Below, piece after piece: positions 23,782 through 32,965 of a DNA stretch of 39,124 nt. The stretch comes from Pseudomonadota bacterium. GTDB lineage: Bacteria > Pseudomonadota > Gammaproteobacteria > Burkholderiales > Burkholderiaceae_C. Below the pieces are notes generated by a model, which made no database searches, was not told where the DNA came from, and was given only the letters and a program-made list of their open reading frames with translations. Every line of letters starts with the position of its first letter. The first letter of the stretch is position 1. The position numbers were made by a program, and so were the translations under genes. The stretch spans positions 1 through 39,124 of the forward strand of contig JAFEEF010000056.1 of the NCBI GenBank assembly GCA_018241265.1. Direction: 5' to 3'.

Positions 23782-25028
23782 GGCGACCCCTTCGCCGCGC
23801 CTTTCGCGCCGCTCGCCTGGGCTTCCGGCGCGAACGCCACGACGTCGCCGTTCGCGATCGAGTCGGAAGGATTGAGCACCAGCCGGTCGCTCGGCGCGAC
23901 GCCGTCGAGCACCTCGACGGTCTGGCCGAGGTTGCGGCCGACGTTGACCTGCTTGATCTGCACATGCCCCTGCGGATCGACCGACGCGACGCTCGTGCCC
24001 TCGGCGCGGAACAGCAGCGCATTCGCCGGCACGAGCAAGGTGCGGGCGGCCTGCAGCGGCAGGCTGACGTTGACGTAGGCGCCGGGCAGCAGCGTGCCGT
24101 CCTTGTTCGGCAGCGTGACCTCGACCTGCATCGTGCGGGTTGCCGTGTCGATCGACGCCGCGGTGCGCGCGACCTCGCCCTTGAAGCTCTGGCCGCGCAG
24201 CTCGGACTGCGTCACGATCACCTGCTGGCCGGGCTTGACGAGGTTGGCATAGCTCTGCGGCACGTTCACGTAGACGCGCAGCGGGTCGGTCTGCGTCAGC
24301 AGGAAGAGCGGGCGGCCGCCGGCCCCGCCGGCCCCGTCGATCAGGTCGCCGACGTCGACGTTGCGCCGCGTGATCACGCCGGCGAACGGTGCGACGACGC
24401 GCTTGAAGCCTTCGAGCTGGCGCAGCCGCTGCACGTTGGCGTCGGCCGCGGCGACGTTGGCCTTGCCCTGCGTCACCGCGCTGCGGCGTTCGTCGAGCTC
24501 CTGCTGCGACACGACATCCTTCTGGCGCAGGCCCTCCCAGCGCGTCACGGTGCTCTGCGCGAGCTCGAGGCTGGCCGCGGTCTGCTGGCGCGCCGCGACG
24601 GCCTGCGAGAGCTGCTGGTCGATTTCCGGCGTCTCGATCTCGGCGAGCAGTTCGCCCTGCTGCACGCGGCTGCCGATGTCCTTGGTCCAGCGCTTGAGAT
24701 AGCCGGCGGAGCGCGCCGAGATCGGCGCCTGCACGTAGCCCTGCAACGTGCCGGGCAGGGCGAGCGCCTGCGTGCCGGCGGCCGTCGGCGTGGCGGTCTG
24801 CACGTAGGTCTTGGCGTGCTCCTCGGTGCTCGCCTCGAGCGCCTTGGCGCTGGCGATTCGCGTGAAGATCGTGCGCCCGGCGCCGAGGCCGAGCAGCACC
24901 AGCACGATGAGCGCGAGCAGCTTGCTGCGCCGCGCGATCGCACGGCGCTTCAGCAGTTCGCCGTGCTCGTCGTTGGCTTCGGCCGGCATCGCCTGTATGC
25001 CGAGCCCGGCGTGGCGTTGTTCGGTCAT
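23778..25028 (-). CDS. RND efflux periplasmic adaptor (membrane fusion protein)
   Basis: A 416-residue adaptor. One membrane anchor at about 36-53 (LLALIVLVLLGLGAG) follows a basic N-terminal tail; then a lipoyl-like half (YVQAPISARSAGYLKRW), a coiled-coil hairpin (about 140-210, QLSQAVAARQQTAASLELAQ), the second lipoyl half (RVVAPFAGVITRRNVDVGD), and the beta-barrel and membrane-proximal domains (VEVTLPNKDGTLLPGAYVNV). It links the inner-membrane pump to the outer-membrane channel. Both ends use ATGA overlaps: with the pump's stop at 25025-25028 and the channel's start at 23778-23781. Confidence 0.93.
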   Translation of the reverse strand: MTEQRHAGLGIQAMPAEANDEHGELLKRRAIARRSKLLALIVLVLLGLGAGRTIFTRIASAKALEASTEEHAKTYVQTATPTAAGTQALALPGTLQGYVQAPISARSAGYLKRWTKDIGSRVQQGELLAEIETPEIDQQLSQAVAARQQTAASLELAQSTVTRWEGLRQKDVVSQQELDERRSAVTQGKANVAAADANVQRLRQLEGFKRVVAPFAGVITRRNVDVGDLIDGAGGAGGRPLFLLTQTDPLRVYVNVPQSYANLVKPGQQVIVTQSELRGQSFKGEVARTAASIDTATRTMQVEVTLPNKDGTLLPGAYVNVSLPLQAARTLLVPANALLFRAEGTSVASVDPQGHVQIKQVNVGRNLGQTVEVLDGVAPSDRLVLNPSDSIANGDVVAFAPEAQASGAKGAAKGSP

Positions 25029-28000
25029 CGGCTCTCCTGAACGGTCCGGCCGCCGACGGCGGGCGTTTGATGATGGGCTGCGGCCCGATGCGCCTTGCGA
25101 TGCGCGAGCCGCTGGTGCACGGCGGCGTACACGACCGGCACGAAGAAGAGGGTCGAGACGGTCGCGAACAGCAGTCCGCCGATGACCGCGCGGCCGAGCG
25201 GCGCGTTCTGCTCGGCGCCTTCGCCGAGGCCGAGCGCCATCGGGATCATGCCGATGATCATCGCGAGCGCCGTCATCAGCACCGGCCGGATCCGCGTCGC
25301 GCCGGCTTCGAGCGCGGCCGACAGCGGCGGCACGCCTTCGTCCATGCGCTGGCGCGCGAACGAGACGAGCAGGATCGAGTTGGCGGTGGCCACGCCCATC
25401 GTCATGATCGCGCCGGTGAGCGCCGGCACCGACAAGGTGGTACCGGTGATGAACAGCATCCACGCGATGCCGGCGAGCGCCGCCGGCAGCGCCGCGATGA
25501 TGATGGCCGCGTCGATCCAGGACTGGAAGTTGACGACGACGAGCAGGTAGACCATCACGATCGCGCCGGCGAGGCCGACGCCGAGGCCGAGGAACGACGC
25601 CTGCATGGTCTGCACCTGCCCTCGGATCACCACCCGCGAGCCGCGCGGCAGCTTGGGCTTGACCTGATCGACGAGCGCCTGCACCTTGCCGGCGACGCTT
25701 GCGAGGTCGGTGCCTTGCACGCTGACGAACACGTCCATCGCCGGCAGGATGTTGTAGCGCGACACGACCGCCGGCTCGCGCGCCGGCGAGACCTGCACGA
25801 GGTTGCCGAGCAGCTGCGAGCCGCCGGCGCCGCTGCCGGTCGCCGCACCGCCCGCGGCGACCGGCAGGTTGAGCAGCGCGTCGAGCGAATCGATCTTGTA
25901 CTGCGGCGTCTGCACGGCGACGTTGTAGACGATGCCGTTGCTCGGGTTGAGCCAGAACGCCGGCTGCGTCTGCGAACTGCCCGACAGCGCGATCAGCACG
26001 TTCTGCCCGACGTTCTGCGCCGACAGTCCCACCTGCTGCAGCCGCGTGCGGTCCATCTGCATCGCGATCGACGGGTTGTCGTTGCGCTGGTGCACGTGCG
26101 CGTCGACGGCGCCGGGAATCTGGCGGATCTGCTTGGTGAGCTCGGCCGCGAGCTTGGCGTTGCCCTGCAGGTCGTTGCCGGTGAACTGCACGTCGATCGC
26201 CGCCGGCAGGCCGAAGTTGAGGATCTGCGTGACGATGTCGGCCGGCTGGAAGAAGAACTCGACGCCGGGGAAGCGCTTCGGCAATTCGGCGCGCAGCTTC
26301 GAGACGAACTGCTCGGTCGGCCGGTGCCCTTCCTTCAGCGAGATCTGGATCTCGCCGTCCAGCGTGCCTATCGTGCCGGCGTTGCTGTACGACAGGTTGA
26401 TGCCGCTGTACGGCAGGCCGAGGTTGTCGAGCACGGTGTCGAGCTCGTCCTGCGGGATCGCCTCGCGGATCGCGTCCTCGACCTCGTCGGCCTTGCGCGC
26501 GGTCTCCTCGATGCGCGTGCCGGTCGGCATGCGCATGTGCAGGCGGATCGTGCCGCCGTCGACGTTCGGGAAGAAGTCGCGGCCGAGGAACGGATAGAGC
26601 GCGCACGACAGCACGCAGAAGCCGAGGAACACCGACGCGAACGCGCGCCGGTTCGACAGCTGTGCCGACAGCGCGAGCGTGTAGGCGCGACGCACGCGCT
26701 CGAAGCGGCTGTCGAAGGCGCGGTACAGGCGCTGCAGCAGGCTAGGCTCGGCATCGGCCCGGGCGTTGTCGTCTGCACCGCCGTGGCTGCCCCGCATCAG
26801 CAGCATCACGAGCGTCGGCACGAGCGTCCGCGACAGGATGTAGGACGCCGCCATCGCGAACACCACCGCCTCGGCGAGCGGCACGAACAGGAAGCGCGCG
26901 ACGCCGGACAGGAAGAACATCGGCACGAACACGATGCAGATGCACAGGGTCGAGACGAACGCGGCGACGCCGATCTCGCCGGCGCCGATGTCGATCGCCT
27001 CCATCAACGGCGTGCCCATGTGCAGATGCCGCTCGATGTTCTCGATCGTGACGATCGCCTGGTCGACCAGGATGCCGACCGACAGCGCGAGCCCGCCCAG
27101 CGTCATCAGGTTGAGCGTCTCGCCGAGCACCTGCAGCACGAGGATCGAGCTCAGGATCGACAGCGGGATCGTGAGGCCGATGATCAGGGTCGAGCGCCAG
27201 TTGCCGAGGAACAGCAGCACCATCGCGGCGGTCAGCGCGGCCGCGATCAGCGCCTCGGTGACGACGCCCTTGACCGCGGCGCGCACGAACACCGACTGGT
27301 CGAACAGCGGCGACATCTTCACGTCGGGCGGCAGGATCTGCGCGGCCCGGGGCAGGATGTCGCGCAGGTTCGAGACGATGTCGAGCGTGGAGGCGCCGCC
27401 GTTCTTCAGGATCGACAGCAGCACGCCGCGCTGGCCGTTCTGCCGCACGATGTTGGTCTGCGGCGCGAAGCCCGAGCGCACGTAGGCGACGTCGCGCAGA
27501 TAGGTCGTCGCGCCGCCCACGGTGCGGATCGGCAGGTCGTTGAGGCCCGCGATCGCATCCGGCGAGCCGTTCATCTTGACGTTGTATTCGATCGCGCCGA
27601 TCTTCGCGGTGCCCGACGGCAGGATCAGGTTCTGCAGGTTGATCGCGTTGACCACGTCGGCCGGTGCCAGCCCGCGCGCCTGCAGCGCCTGCATGTCGAG
27701 GTCGACCGAGACCAGCGGGTTCTTGCCGCCGTACGGATACGGGATCGCGGCGCCGGGGATCGTGATGAGCTGCGGCCGCAGCAGGTTGATCGCCGCATCG
27801 AACAACGACTGCTCCGACAGGCTCGGGCTCGACAGCCCGAGCTGGATCACCGGGATGCTCGACGCCGAGTACTTGATGACGAGCGGCGGCGTGATGCCGG
27901 GCGGGAGTTGCCGCAACTGCGCCTGCTCGATGGCGACGACCTGCGCGATCGCGGTCTGGATGTTCGCGGTCGGCTGGAAGAAGAGCTTGATGACCGAGAT

Positions 28001-28264
28001 GCCGTTCAGCGACGTCGATTCCAGATGCTCGATGTCGGAGACCGTGGTCGTCAGGCTGCGCTCGTTCTGTGCCGAGATCCGGCTGCCCATCTCCTGCGGC
28101 GACAGGCCGGTGTAGTTCCAGACGATGCTGATGACCGGGATGTTGATTTCCGGGAAGATGTCGGTGGGCATCTTCAGCAACGCGAACGGCGTGCCGAGCA
28201 CGATCAGCATCGCCATCACGATGAACGTGTACGGGCGCTTCAGCGCCAGTTGGACCATGGACAC
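25025..28264 (-). CDS. RND efflux transporter, inner-membrane pump
   Basis: A 1079-residue AcrB/MdtB-like pump starting at MSMVQLALKRPYTFIVMAML. Two repeats of one plus five membrane helices and two large periplasmic loops (GLSPQEMGSRI, LPAAIDVQFTGND) are visible, and the length is normal. The proton-relay region of the fourth helix reads VGILVDQAIVTIEN: D401 is present but the next residue is Q402, where AcrB has D408. In the tenth helix ANSILLVSFARQR has A961 at the place of AcrB K940. The family exports drugs, dyes or metabolites by proton antiport; the substrate is unknown. First gene of the operon with adaptor and channel. No regulator gene is adjacent. Confidence 0.95.
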   Translation of the reverse strand: MSMVQLALKRPYTFIVMAMLIVLGTPFALLKMPTDIFPEINIPVISIVWNYTGLSPQEMGSRISAQNERSLTTTVSDIEHLESTSLNGISVIKLFFQPTANIQTAIAQVVAIEQAQLRQLPPGITPPLVIKYSASSIPVIQLGLSSPSLSEQSLFDAAINLLRPQLITIPGAAIPYPYGGKNPLVSVDLDMQALQARGLAPADVVNAINLQNLILPSGTAKIGAIEYNVKMNGSPDAIAGLNDLPIRTVGGATTYLRDVAYVRSGFAPQTNIVRQNGQRGVLLSILKNGGASTLDIVSNLRDILPRAAQILPPDVKMSPLFDQSVFVRAAVKGVVTEALIAAALTAAMVLLFLGNWRSTLIIGLTIPLSILSSILVLQVLGETLNLMTLGGLALSVGILVDQAIVTIENIERHLHMGTPLMEAIDIGAGEIGVAAFVSTLCICIVFVPMFFLSGVARFLFVPLAEAVVFAMAASYILSRTLVPTLVMLLMRGSHGGADDNARADAEPSLLQRLYRAFDSRFERVRRAYTLALSAQLSNRRAFASVFLGFCVLSCALYPFLGRDFFPNVDGGTIRLHMRMPTGTRIEETARKADEVEDAIREAIPQDELDTVLDNLGLPYSGINLSYSNAGTIGTLDGEIQISLKEGHRPTEQFVSKLRAELPKRFPGVEFFFQPADIVTQILNFGLPAAIDVQFTGNDLQGNAKLAAELTKQIRQIPGAVDAHVHQRNDNPSIAMQMDRTRLQQVGLSAQNVGQNVLIALSGSSQTQPAFWLNPSNGIVYNVAVQTPQYKIDSLDALLNLPVAAGGAATGSGAGGSQLLGNLVQVSPAREPAVVSRYNILPAMDVFVSVQGTDLASVAGKVQALVDQVKPKLPRGSRVVIRGQVQTMQASFLGLGVGLAGAIVMVYLLVVVNFQSWIDAAIIIAALPAALAGIAWMLFITGTTLSVPALTGAIMTMGVATANSILLVSFARQRMDEGVPPLSAALEAGATRIRPVLMTALAMIIGMIPMALGLGEGAEQNAPLGRAVIGGLLFATVSTLFFVPVVYAAVHQRLAHRKAHRAAAHHQTPAVGGRTVQESR

Positions 28265-28293
28265 GGGTGATGGCTCGCGGCGGGAAAGGTCGG

Positions 28294-28317
28294 ATGATAG
28301 GCAGATATCGGTATCAG
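28294..28317 (-). promoter_or_regulatory. Candidate promoter/operator of the RND operon
   Basis: On the minus strand TATCAT (plus 28294-28299) matches a -10 box at five of six positions, about 30 nt before the pump's ATG. Directly upstream, plus 28302-28317 is the near-palindrome CAGATATCGGTATCAG, the size of a TetR-type operator. No good -35 is visible at 17 bp. Candidate only. Confidence 0.3.
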
Positions 28318-28752
28318 GCAGGTGTCCGAGATCCGCGTGCCGGCACTGGATCGCGGGGTGATTCGCGCCGCCGCGGACAATACGCCATCGAGGGGTCGCG
28401 ACCCTGTCCGATCGGTCATCCGGATGTCAGGCTGCCGTCATGTCGCGCAGGTCCGTGTGCGCGGGCAGTAGCGATGCGAGCTGCAACGGACGAACGAACC
28501 GGCCTGCTACACTTTTCGCATGTTCGTTGCGCGCAAATCCACGGCAAGGTCGCACGACCGGGGAGCATGGCCCTGGCGGGCCTGACACGCGCACGCGCCT
28601 GACCGACCGCGGTCCGGCAGGCGCACCGGCTGCCGCATCGGCGCCGGTTTCCGACGACGGCGATCCCGGTGCCGTCGGCCATTCCCGAAGACCTTGCTTG
28701 CGAGCTCGCGCGGCGTCAGTGCCGGCGCTCGGATCCCGGAGGGACTTGCAGC
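28318..28752. other. Intergenic region between the RND operon and trpE
   Basis: About 435 bp between divergent units. I see no convincing coding frame, tRNA or terminator. TGCTACACT at 28503-28511 resembles an extended -10 for trpE on the plus strand but has no -35. There is no Trp-codon-rich leader peptide, so classical trp attenuation is not supported. Confidence 0.5.
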
Positions 28753-30234
28753 GTGATCACCGAACTGGAATTCAAGAGCCTCGCGGCGGAAGGCTACAAC
28801 CGCATTCCGCTGATCGCCGAGGCATTCGCCGACCTCGAGACGCCGTTGTCGCTGTACCTGAAGCTCGCCTATGCGGGCGGCGGTCGCCACAGCTTCCTGC
28901 TCGAATCGGTCGTGGGCGGCGAGCGCTTCGGCCGCTATTCGTTCATCGGCCTGCCGGCGCGCACCTTGCTGCGTGCCAGCGGCTTTCGCACCGAGGTCGT
29001 GACCGACGGCGCGGTCGTCGAGACGCACGACGGCAATCCGCTCGACTTCATCGCGGCCTACCAGCAGCGCTTCAAGGTGGCGCTGCGTCCCGGCCTGCCG
29101 CGTTTTTGCGGCGGGCTCGCCGGCTACTTCGGCTACGACGCGGTGCGCTACATCGAACCGAAGCTCGCCAAGACCTGGAAGCCCGGGGGGATCGACACGC
29201 CCGACGTCCTGCTGTTGCAGTGCGAGGAGCTTGCCGTCATCGACAACCTCTCGGGGCGGCTCTACCTGATCGTCTATGCGAACCCGGCCGAGGCCGAGGC
29301 CTACTTCCACGGCAAGCGGCGCTTGAACGAACTGGCCGACAAGCTGAAATACAGCGTCACGGCGCCGGCCGTGAAGCGCGGCACCGCGCACGGCGTCGAG
29401 CGCGAGTTCGACAAGCGCGGCTACCTTGCGGCGGTCGAGCGCTCGAAGGAGTACATCGCGGCCGGCGACATGATGCAGGTGCAGATCGGCCAGCGGCTGC
29501 GCAAGCGCTACACCGAGTCGCCGCTCAGCCTGTACCGCGCGCTGCGCTCGCTGAACCCGTCGCCGTACATGTACTTCTACGACCTCGGCGACTTCCAGAT
29601 CGTCGGCGCGTCGCCCGAGATCCTGGTGCGCCACGAGCGCGTGCCCGAAGGCGAGAAGGTGACGATCCGTCCGCTCGCCGGCACGCGTCCGCGCGGCGCG
29701 ACGGTCGAGCAGGACCTGGCGCTCGAAGCCGAGCTGAAGTCCGACCCGAAGGAGCGCGCCGAGCACCTGATGCTGATCGACCTGGCGCGCAACGACATCG
29801 GCCGCATCGCCCGCACCGGCACGGTCAAGGTCACCGAGGCGTTCACCGTCGAGCGCTATTCGCACGTGATGCACATCGTCAGCAACGTCGAAGGGCTGCT
29901 GAAGGACGGCATGACGAACCTCGACGTGCTGAGGGCCACCTTCCCCGCGGGCACCTTGACGGGCGCGCCGAAGATCCGCGCGATGGAGATCATCGACGAG
30001 CTCGAACCCGTCAAGCGCGGCATCTACGGCGGCGCCTGCGGCTACCTGAGCTTCGCGGGCGACATGGACGTGGCGATCGCCATCCGCACCGGCATCGTCA
30101 AGGACCAGACGCTCTACGTGCAGGCCGCTGCCGGCGTGGTGGCGGACTCGGTGCCGGAGATGGAGTGGAAGGAGACCGAGGCGAAGGCGCGGGCGCTGAT
30201 CCGTGCGGCGGAGCTGGTCGAGGAGGGGTTCTGA
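28753..30234 (+). CDS. trpE: Anthranilate synthase component I
   Basis: A 493-residue enzyme from a GTG at 28753 (MITELEFKSLAAEGYNRIPL), chosen because GGAGGG lies 9 nt upstream and family members start here; an ATG at 28669 would add an unrelated extension. The N-terminal feedback-binding motif LLES is present (SFLLESVVGGERFGRYSFIG). The chorismate-binding domain has MMQVQIGQRL, SLNPSPYMYF, IVGASPEILV, RPLAGTRPRG, EHLMLIDLARNDIGRI, and GAPKIRAMEII with YGGACGYLSF. It converts chorismate and glutamine-derived ammonia to anthranilate, with TrpG as glutaminase. trpG lies 4.2 kb downstream, not adjacent as usual. Confidence 0.96.
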   Translation: MITELEFKSLAAEGYNRIPLIAEAFADLETPLSLYLKLAYAGGGRHSFLLESVVGGERFGRYSFIGLPARTLLRASGFRTEVVTDGAVVETHDGNPLDFIAAYQQRFKVALRPGLPRFCGGLAGYFGYDAVRYIEPKLAKTWKPGGIDTPDVLLLQCEELAVIDNLSGRLYLIVYANPAEAEAYFHGKRRLNELADKLKYSVTAPAVKRGTAHGVEREFDKRGYLAAVERSKEYIAAGDMMQVQIGQRLRKRYTESPLSLYRALRSLNPSPYMYFYDLGDFQIVGASPEILVRHERVPEGEKVTIRPLAGTRPRGATVEQDLALEAELKSDPKERAEHLMLIDLARNDIGRIARTGTVKVTEAFTVERYSHVMHIVSNVEGLLKDGMTNLDVLRATFPAGTLTGAPKIRAMEIIDELEPVKRGIYGGACGYLSFAGDMDVAIAIRTGIVKDQTLYVQAAAGVVADSVPEMEWKETEAKARALIRAAELVEEGF

Positions 30235-30273
30235 TGTACGCACTGGCCGGTAGGCTGCCACCCTTGGTGCGGA

Positions 30274-30289
30274 CACTGCCGGGGCAGTG
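30274..30289. terminator. Hairpin between convergent trpE and helicase genes
   Basis: CACTGCC (30274-30280) and GGCAGTG (30283-30289) are perfect arms; the stem is six to seven bp with a very short loop. It lies in the 79-bp gap between two convergent stops and would work on either strand, but there is no T-tract. Weak terminator candidate. Confidence 0.35.
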
Positions 30290-30313
30290 GCATGAAGGCA
30301 AGGACGCGGCAGC

Positions 30314-32815
30314 TCAGCGCAACCACGGCTCGAACGCCTTCGCCAGCTTTTGCAGCACGGCCGGTCCGGGCAGCGGCAGGCGCACGCTGGCCTGACCGGT
30401 GACGGGATCGCGCTCGATCGTGATCGGTGGCGCGGCGGCGCCCGGGGCGCCGTTCGTTCGTGTCGCGGCCATCTCCTGCAACAGCGCGGCGCCGGCTTCG
30501 AGGATGGCCGACCAGGGATCTGCGTGCTCGCTGCGATGTGCGGCCGCCTCGGCTTCGGGCGTCGCGGCATTCCCGGGATCGGCGGCTGCCTCCTCCGAGG
30601 TGGTCGCGTCGGCATCGGCAGCCATCACCGCATCCACCCGCACGGACGGTGTCCTCTGCGTGCTCGCGGCAGACGCCGGCTCCGCCATCGCATCCGCCTC
30701 GGCTTCGCCCATCGCGCCGGCCACCTGCTCCACGCTCTCCATGAACTTCGACAGCCGCGTGCCCTGCAGGAACACCTCGGTCTGTCCACCGTCGAGCACG
30801 CCGGCGAAGAGCGACTTCTTGAACGCCAGCACCGACAGCATCCCCTCCTCGATGCTGCCCTGGCCGACGAAGTCGACGACCTGCACGCCGCGCGTCTGCC
30901 CCATGCGGTGGACGCGCCCGATGCGCTGCTCGAGCACGGCCGGGTTCCACGGCAGGTCCATGTTCACGACCACTGCTGCGGCATGCTGCAGGTTCAGCCC
31001 GACGCCGCCGGCGTCGGTGGCCAGGAACAGCCGGCACGCCGGATCGGCGTGGAAGCGATCGACGAGCGCGCCGCGCTGCTCGCCCGGCACGCTGCCGTTG
31101 AAAAGCACGTAACCCCAGTCGCGCCGCCCGCCGCCGGTCCCGAGGCGGCGCACGATCAGCTCGTGCGTGCCCAGCCACTGGCTGAAGACGACGGCCTTGG
31201 CGGCCGGATCGGCGAGCACCTCGTCGAGCACCTGCATCAGCTCCTCGACCTTGTGGCCGTGGTCGGTCTCGTGGTCGAGCAGCCAGGTGCTGTTGCACGC
31301 CATGCGCATGTTCTGCAGCGCGCACCGCAGGCGACGCTGGTCGATGTCGGAGAGGTAGCCGGTCTTGCGCCAGCGCTTGACGATGCGCGCGACGATGTCG
31401 CCGTTCTCGTCGTGATGCACCCGCTGCTCGGGCGTCAGCGGCACGAAGATGCGCTGCGCCACCCGCTCCGGCAACTGGGTGAGCACCTCGGCCTTGCGCC
31501 GGCGCAGCATCACCGGCGCCAGCGTCTGCGCGATGCGGTCGAGCGCGCGATAGCCGATCACGCGGCCGGCGTCGTCGCGCAGCTGATGCTCGTCGAGCAG
31601 CTTCCAGGTCGGCCCCAGGCGGTGCCGGTCGACGAACTGGACGATCGAGATCAGCTCTTCGAGCCGGTTCTCCAGCGGCGTGCCGGTCAGCACCACGGCA
31701 TACGGGCTCTCGATGCGCTTGAGGGCGCGTGCCGCGATCGTGTTCCAGTTCTTGATGCGCTGCGCCTCGTCGGCGATCACGAGGTCGGGCTGCCAGGCGG
31801 CGATCAGGTCGGCGTCGCGCGACAGCGTCTCGTAGTGGGTGATCTTGCAGAAGACTTCTTCGCAGTACTGCGCCTGGCGCTGCGGGCGCAGCCCGTGGAC
31901 AACCTGCGCAGTGCGCTCGGAGAAGCGCGCGAACTCGTTCTTCCATTGGTGCTTCAGCGAGGTCGGGCAGACCACGAGCACGCGCTGCACGCCGAAGTGG
32001 CGGGCGAACAGCTCGGTCGCCGCGATGGCCTGGATGGTCTTGCCCAGGCCCATCTCGTCGCCGATCAGCGCACGGCCGGCGCGCGCTGCGAACAGCGCGC
32101 CTTCGGCCTGGTAGGGGTAGAGGCGCACTTTCAGCAACTTGCCGAGCGCCTTGTCCGCCGCGCCCTGGGGGTAGGCCTCGGCGAGCGTGGCGCGCCGATG
32201 CTCGCCGTCCCGCACCTGGGCGCAGAACTGCAGGACGTCCTCGTAGCAGCGCAACTCGTGCCCGCTCTTCCTTGCGCTGCGCAGCAGGGTATCCATGCCG
32301 TCGATGCGATCCCAGGGCAGCGTCCAGCCGGCCGCGGCATCGAAGAGATCGCGGGCCTGCTTCAGCAATGCCGGCGGACAGGAGCGCCCGGCGCGAAAGC
32401 GCACGTGGCGCATGCCGGCGTAGTCGAGCCAGATCTCGCTGTGGTCGGGTTTCCAGCCCTGCGCCAGCGCGGCCTTGCCGCCGCGCCTGGATGCGAGCTT
32501 CGCGAGCGCGAACTCGATGTGCTTGCAGGTGCCGAGGTCGTTGGTGGCGTAGTCGGGACAAGCGCAGAAGTTCTGCCCCGGTGCTGTCCCGCGGATCGCG
32601 ACCCGATAGCGGCCGCCGCTCGCCGGGTTGTCCACGCGAAACTCCGAGAACACCGGCTCGCTGCCGATGTTCTCGAGTACGAACGGCTGCTCTCGGCCGT
32701 GCTGGCGCCGCAGTGCGGTTTGCCAGGAGGCCGGGTCGAGGTCGGGCGGGCGGCGGGTGCGCGACAGGCGCGGCTCGGGCGGGGCGGGCTTGCGGCGGCG
32801 GGTGGCGGTGGGCAT
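30314..32815 (-). CDS. SWIM zinc-finger SNF2-family DEAD/DEAH helicase
   Basis: An 833-residue protein. The SWIM finger is C84-x-C86...C97-x-H99 (FCACPDYATNDLGTCKHIEF). The SNF2 ATPase follows: Walker A GDEMGLGKT (252-260), CPTSLKHQWKNEF, the DEAQ box (349-352), VVLTGTPLENRLEEL, then the C-terminal lobe with AVVFSQWLGTHEL, FLATDAGGVGLNLQ and the arginine finger region VLEQRIGRVHRMGQ. The last 150 residues are an Ala/Glu-rich linker and a basic tail. Bacterial SNF2 proteins such as RapA move on nucleic acids and remodel protein complexes; this subgroup has no settled role. The start ATG at 32815 lacks a clear ribosome-binding site. It separates trpE from trpG. Confidence 0.92.
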   Translation of the reverse strand: MPTATRRRKPAPPEPRLSRTRRPPDLDPASWQTALRRQHGREQPFVLENIGSEPVFSEFRVDNPASGGRYRVAIRGTAPGQNFCACPDYATNDLGTCKHIEFALAKLASRRGGKAALAQGWKPDHSEIWLDYAGMRHVRFRAGRSCPPALLKQARDLFDAAAGWTLPWDRIDGMDTLLRSARKSGHELRCYEDVLQFCAQVRDGEHRRATLAEAYPQGAADKALGKLLKVRLYPYQAEGALFAARAGRALIGDEMGLGKTIQAIAATELFARHFGVQRVLVVCPTSLKHQWKNEFARFSERTAQVVHGLRPQRQAQYCEEVFCKITHYETLSRDADLIAAWQPDLVIADEAQRIKNWNTIAARALKRIESPYAVVLTGTPLENRLEELISIVQFVDRHRLGPTWKLLDEHQLRDDAGRVIGYRALDRIAQTLAPVMLRRRKAEVLTQLPERVAQRIFVPLTPEQRVHHDENGDIVARIVKRWRKTGYLSDIDQRRLRCALQNMRMACNSTWLLDHETDHGHKVEELMQVLDEVLADPAAKAVVFSQWLGTHELIVRRLGTGGGRRDWGYVLFNGSVPGEQRGALVDRFHADPACRLFLATDAGGVGLNLQHAAAVVVNMDLPWNPAVLEQRIGRVHRMGQTRGVQVVDFVGQGSIEEGMLSVLAFKKSLFAGVLDGGQTEVFLQGTRLSKFMESVEQVAGAMGEAEADAMAEPASAASTQRTPSVRVDAVMAADADATTSEEAAADPGNAATPEAEAAAHRSEHADPWSAILEAGAALLQEMAATRTNGAPGAAAPPITIERDPVTGQASVRLPLPGPAVLQKLAKAFEPWLR

Positions 32816-32965
32816 GGCGGCGGAGGATGGGCAAGGACGCACGATTTTGCGTCGCGCATCGCCGCGCGCCCGGTAGTCGCCCATGGACGCTTCGCCGCGA
32901 CAGGGGCCAACGATCGATTCAACGCCCGATCGTCCATGAGGTGCCGGGCACGACACAATGGCTCG

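Noticed and set aside
25067-28270. Very long plus-strand open frame antisense to the RND pump
   Set aside because: Arg/His/Asp-rich translation with no domain; it mirrors the codons of the strongly recognisable pump in high-GC DNA.
28503-28511. TGCTACACT as the trpE promoter
   Set aside because: Only four of six -10 positions match and no -35 lies at a suitable distance; mentioned under the intergenic entry only.
30350-32960. Long plus-strand open frame antisense to the SNF2 helicase
   Set aside because: Only its tail after 32966 is coding-like; the rest mirrors the helicase.
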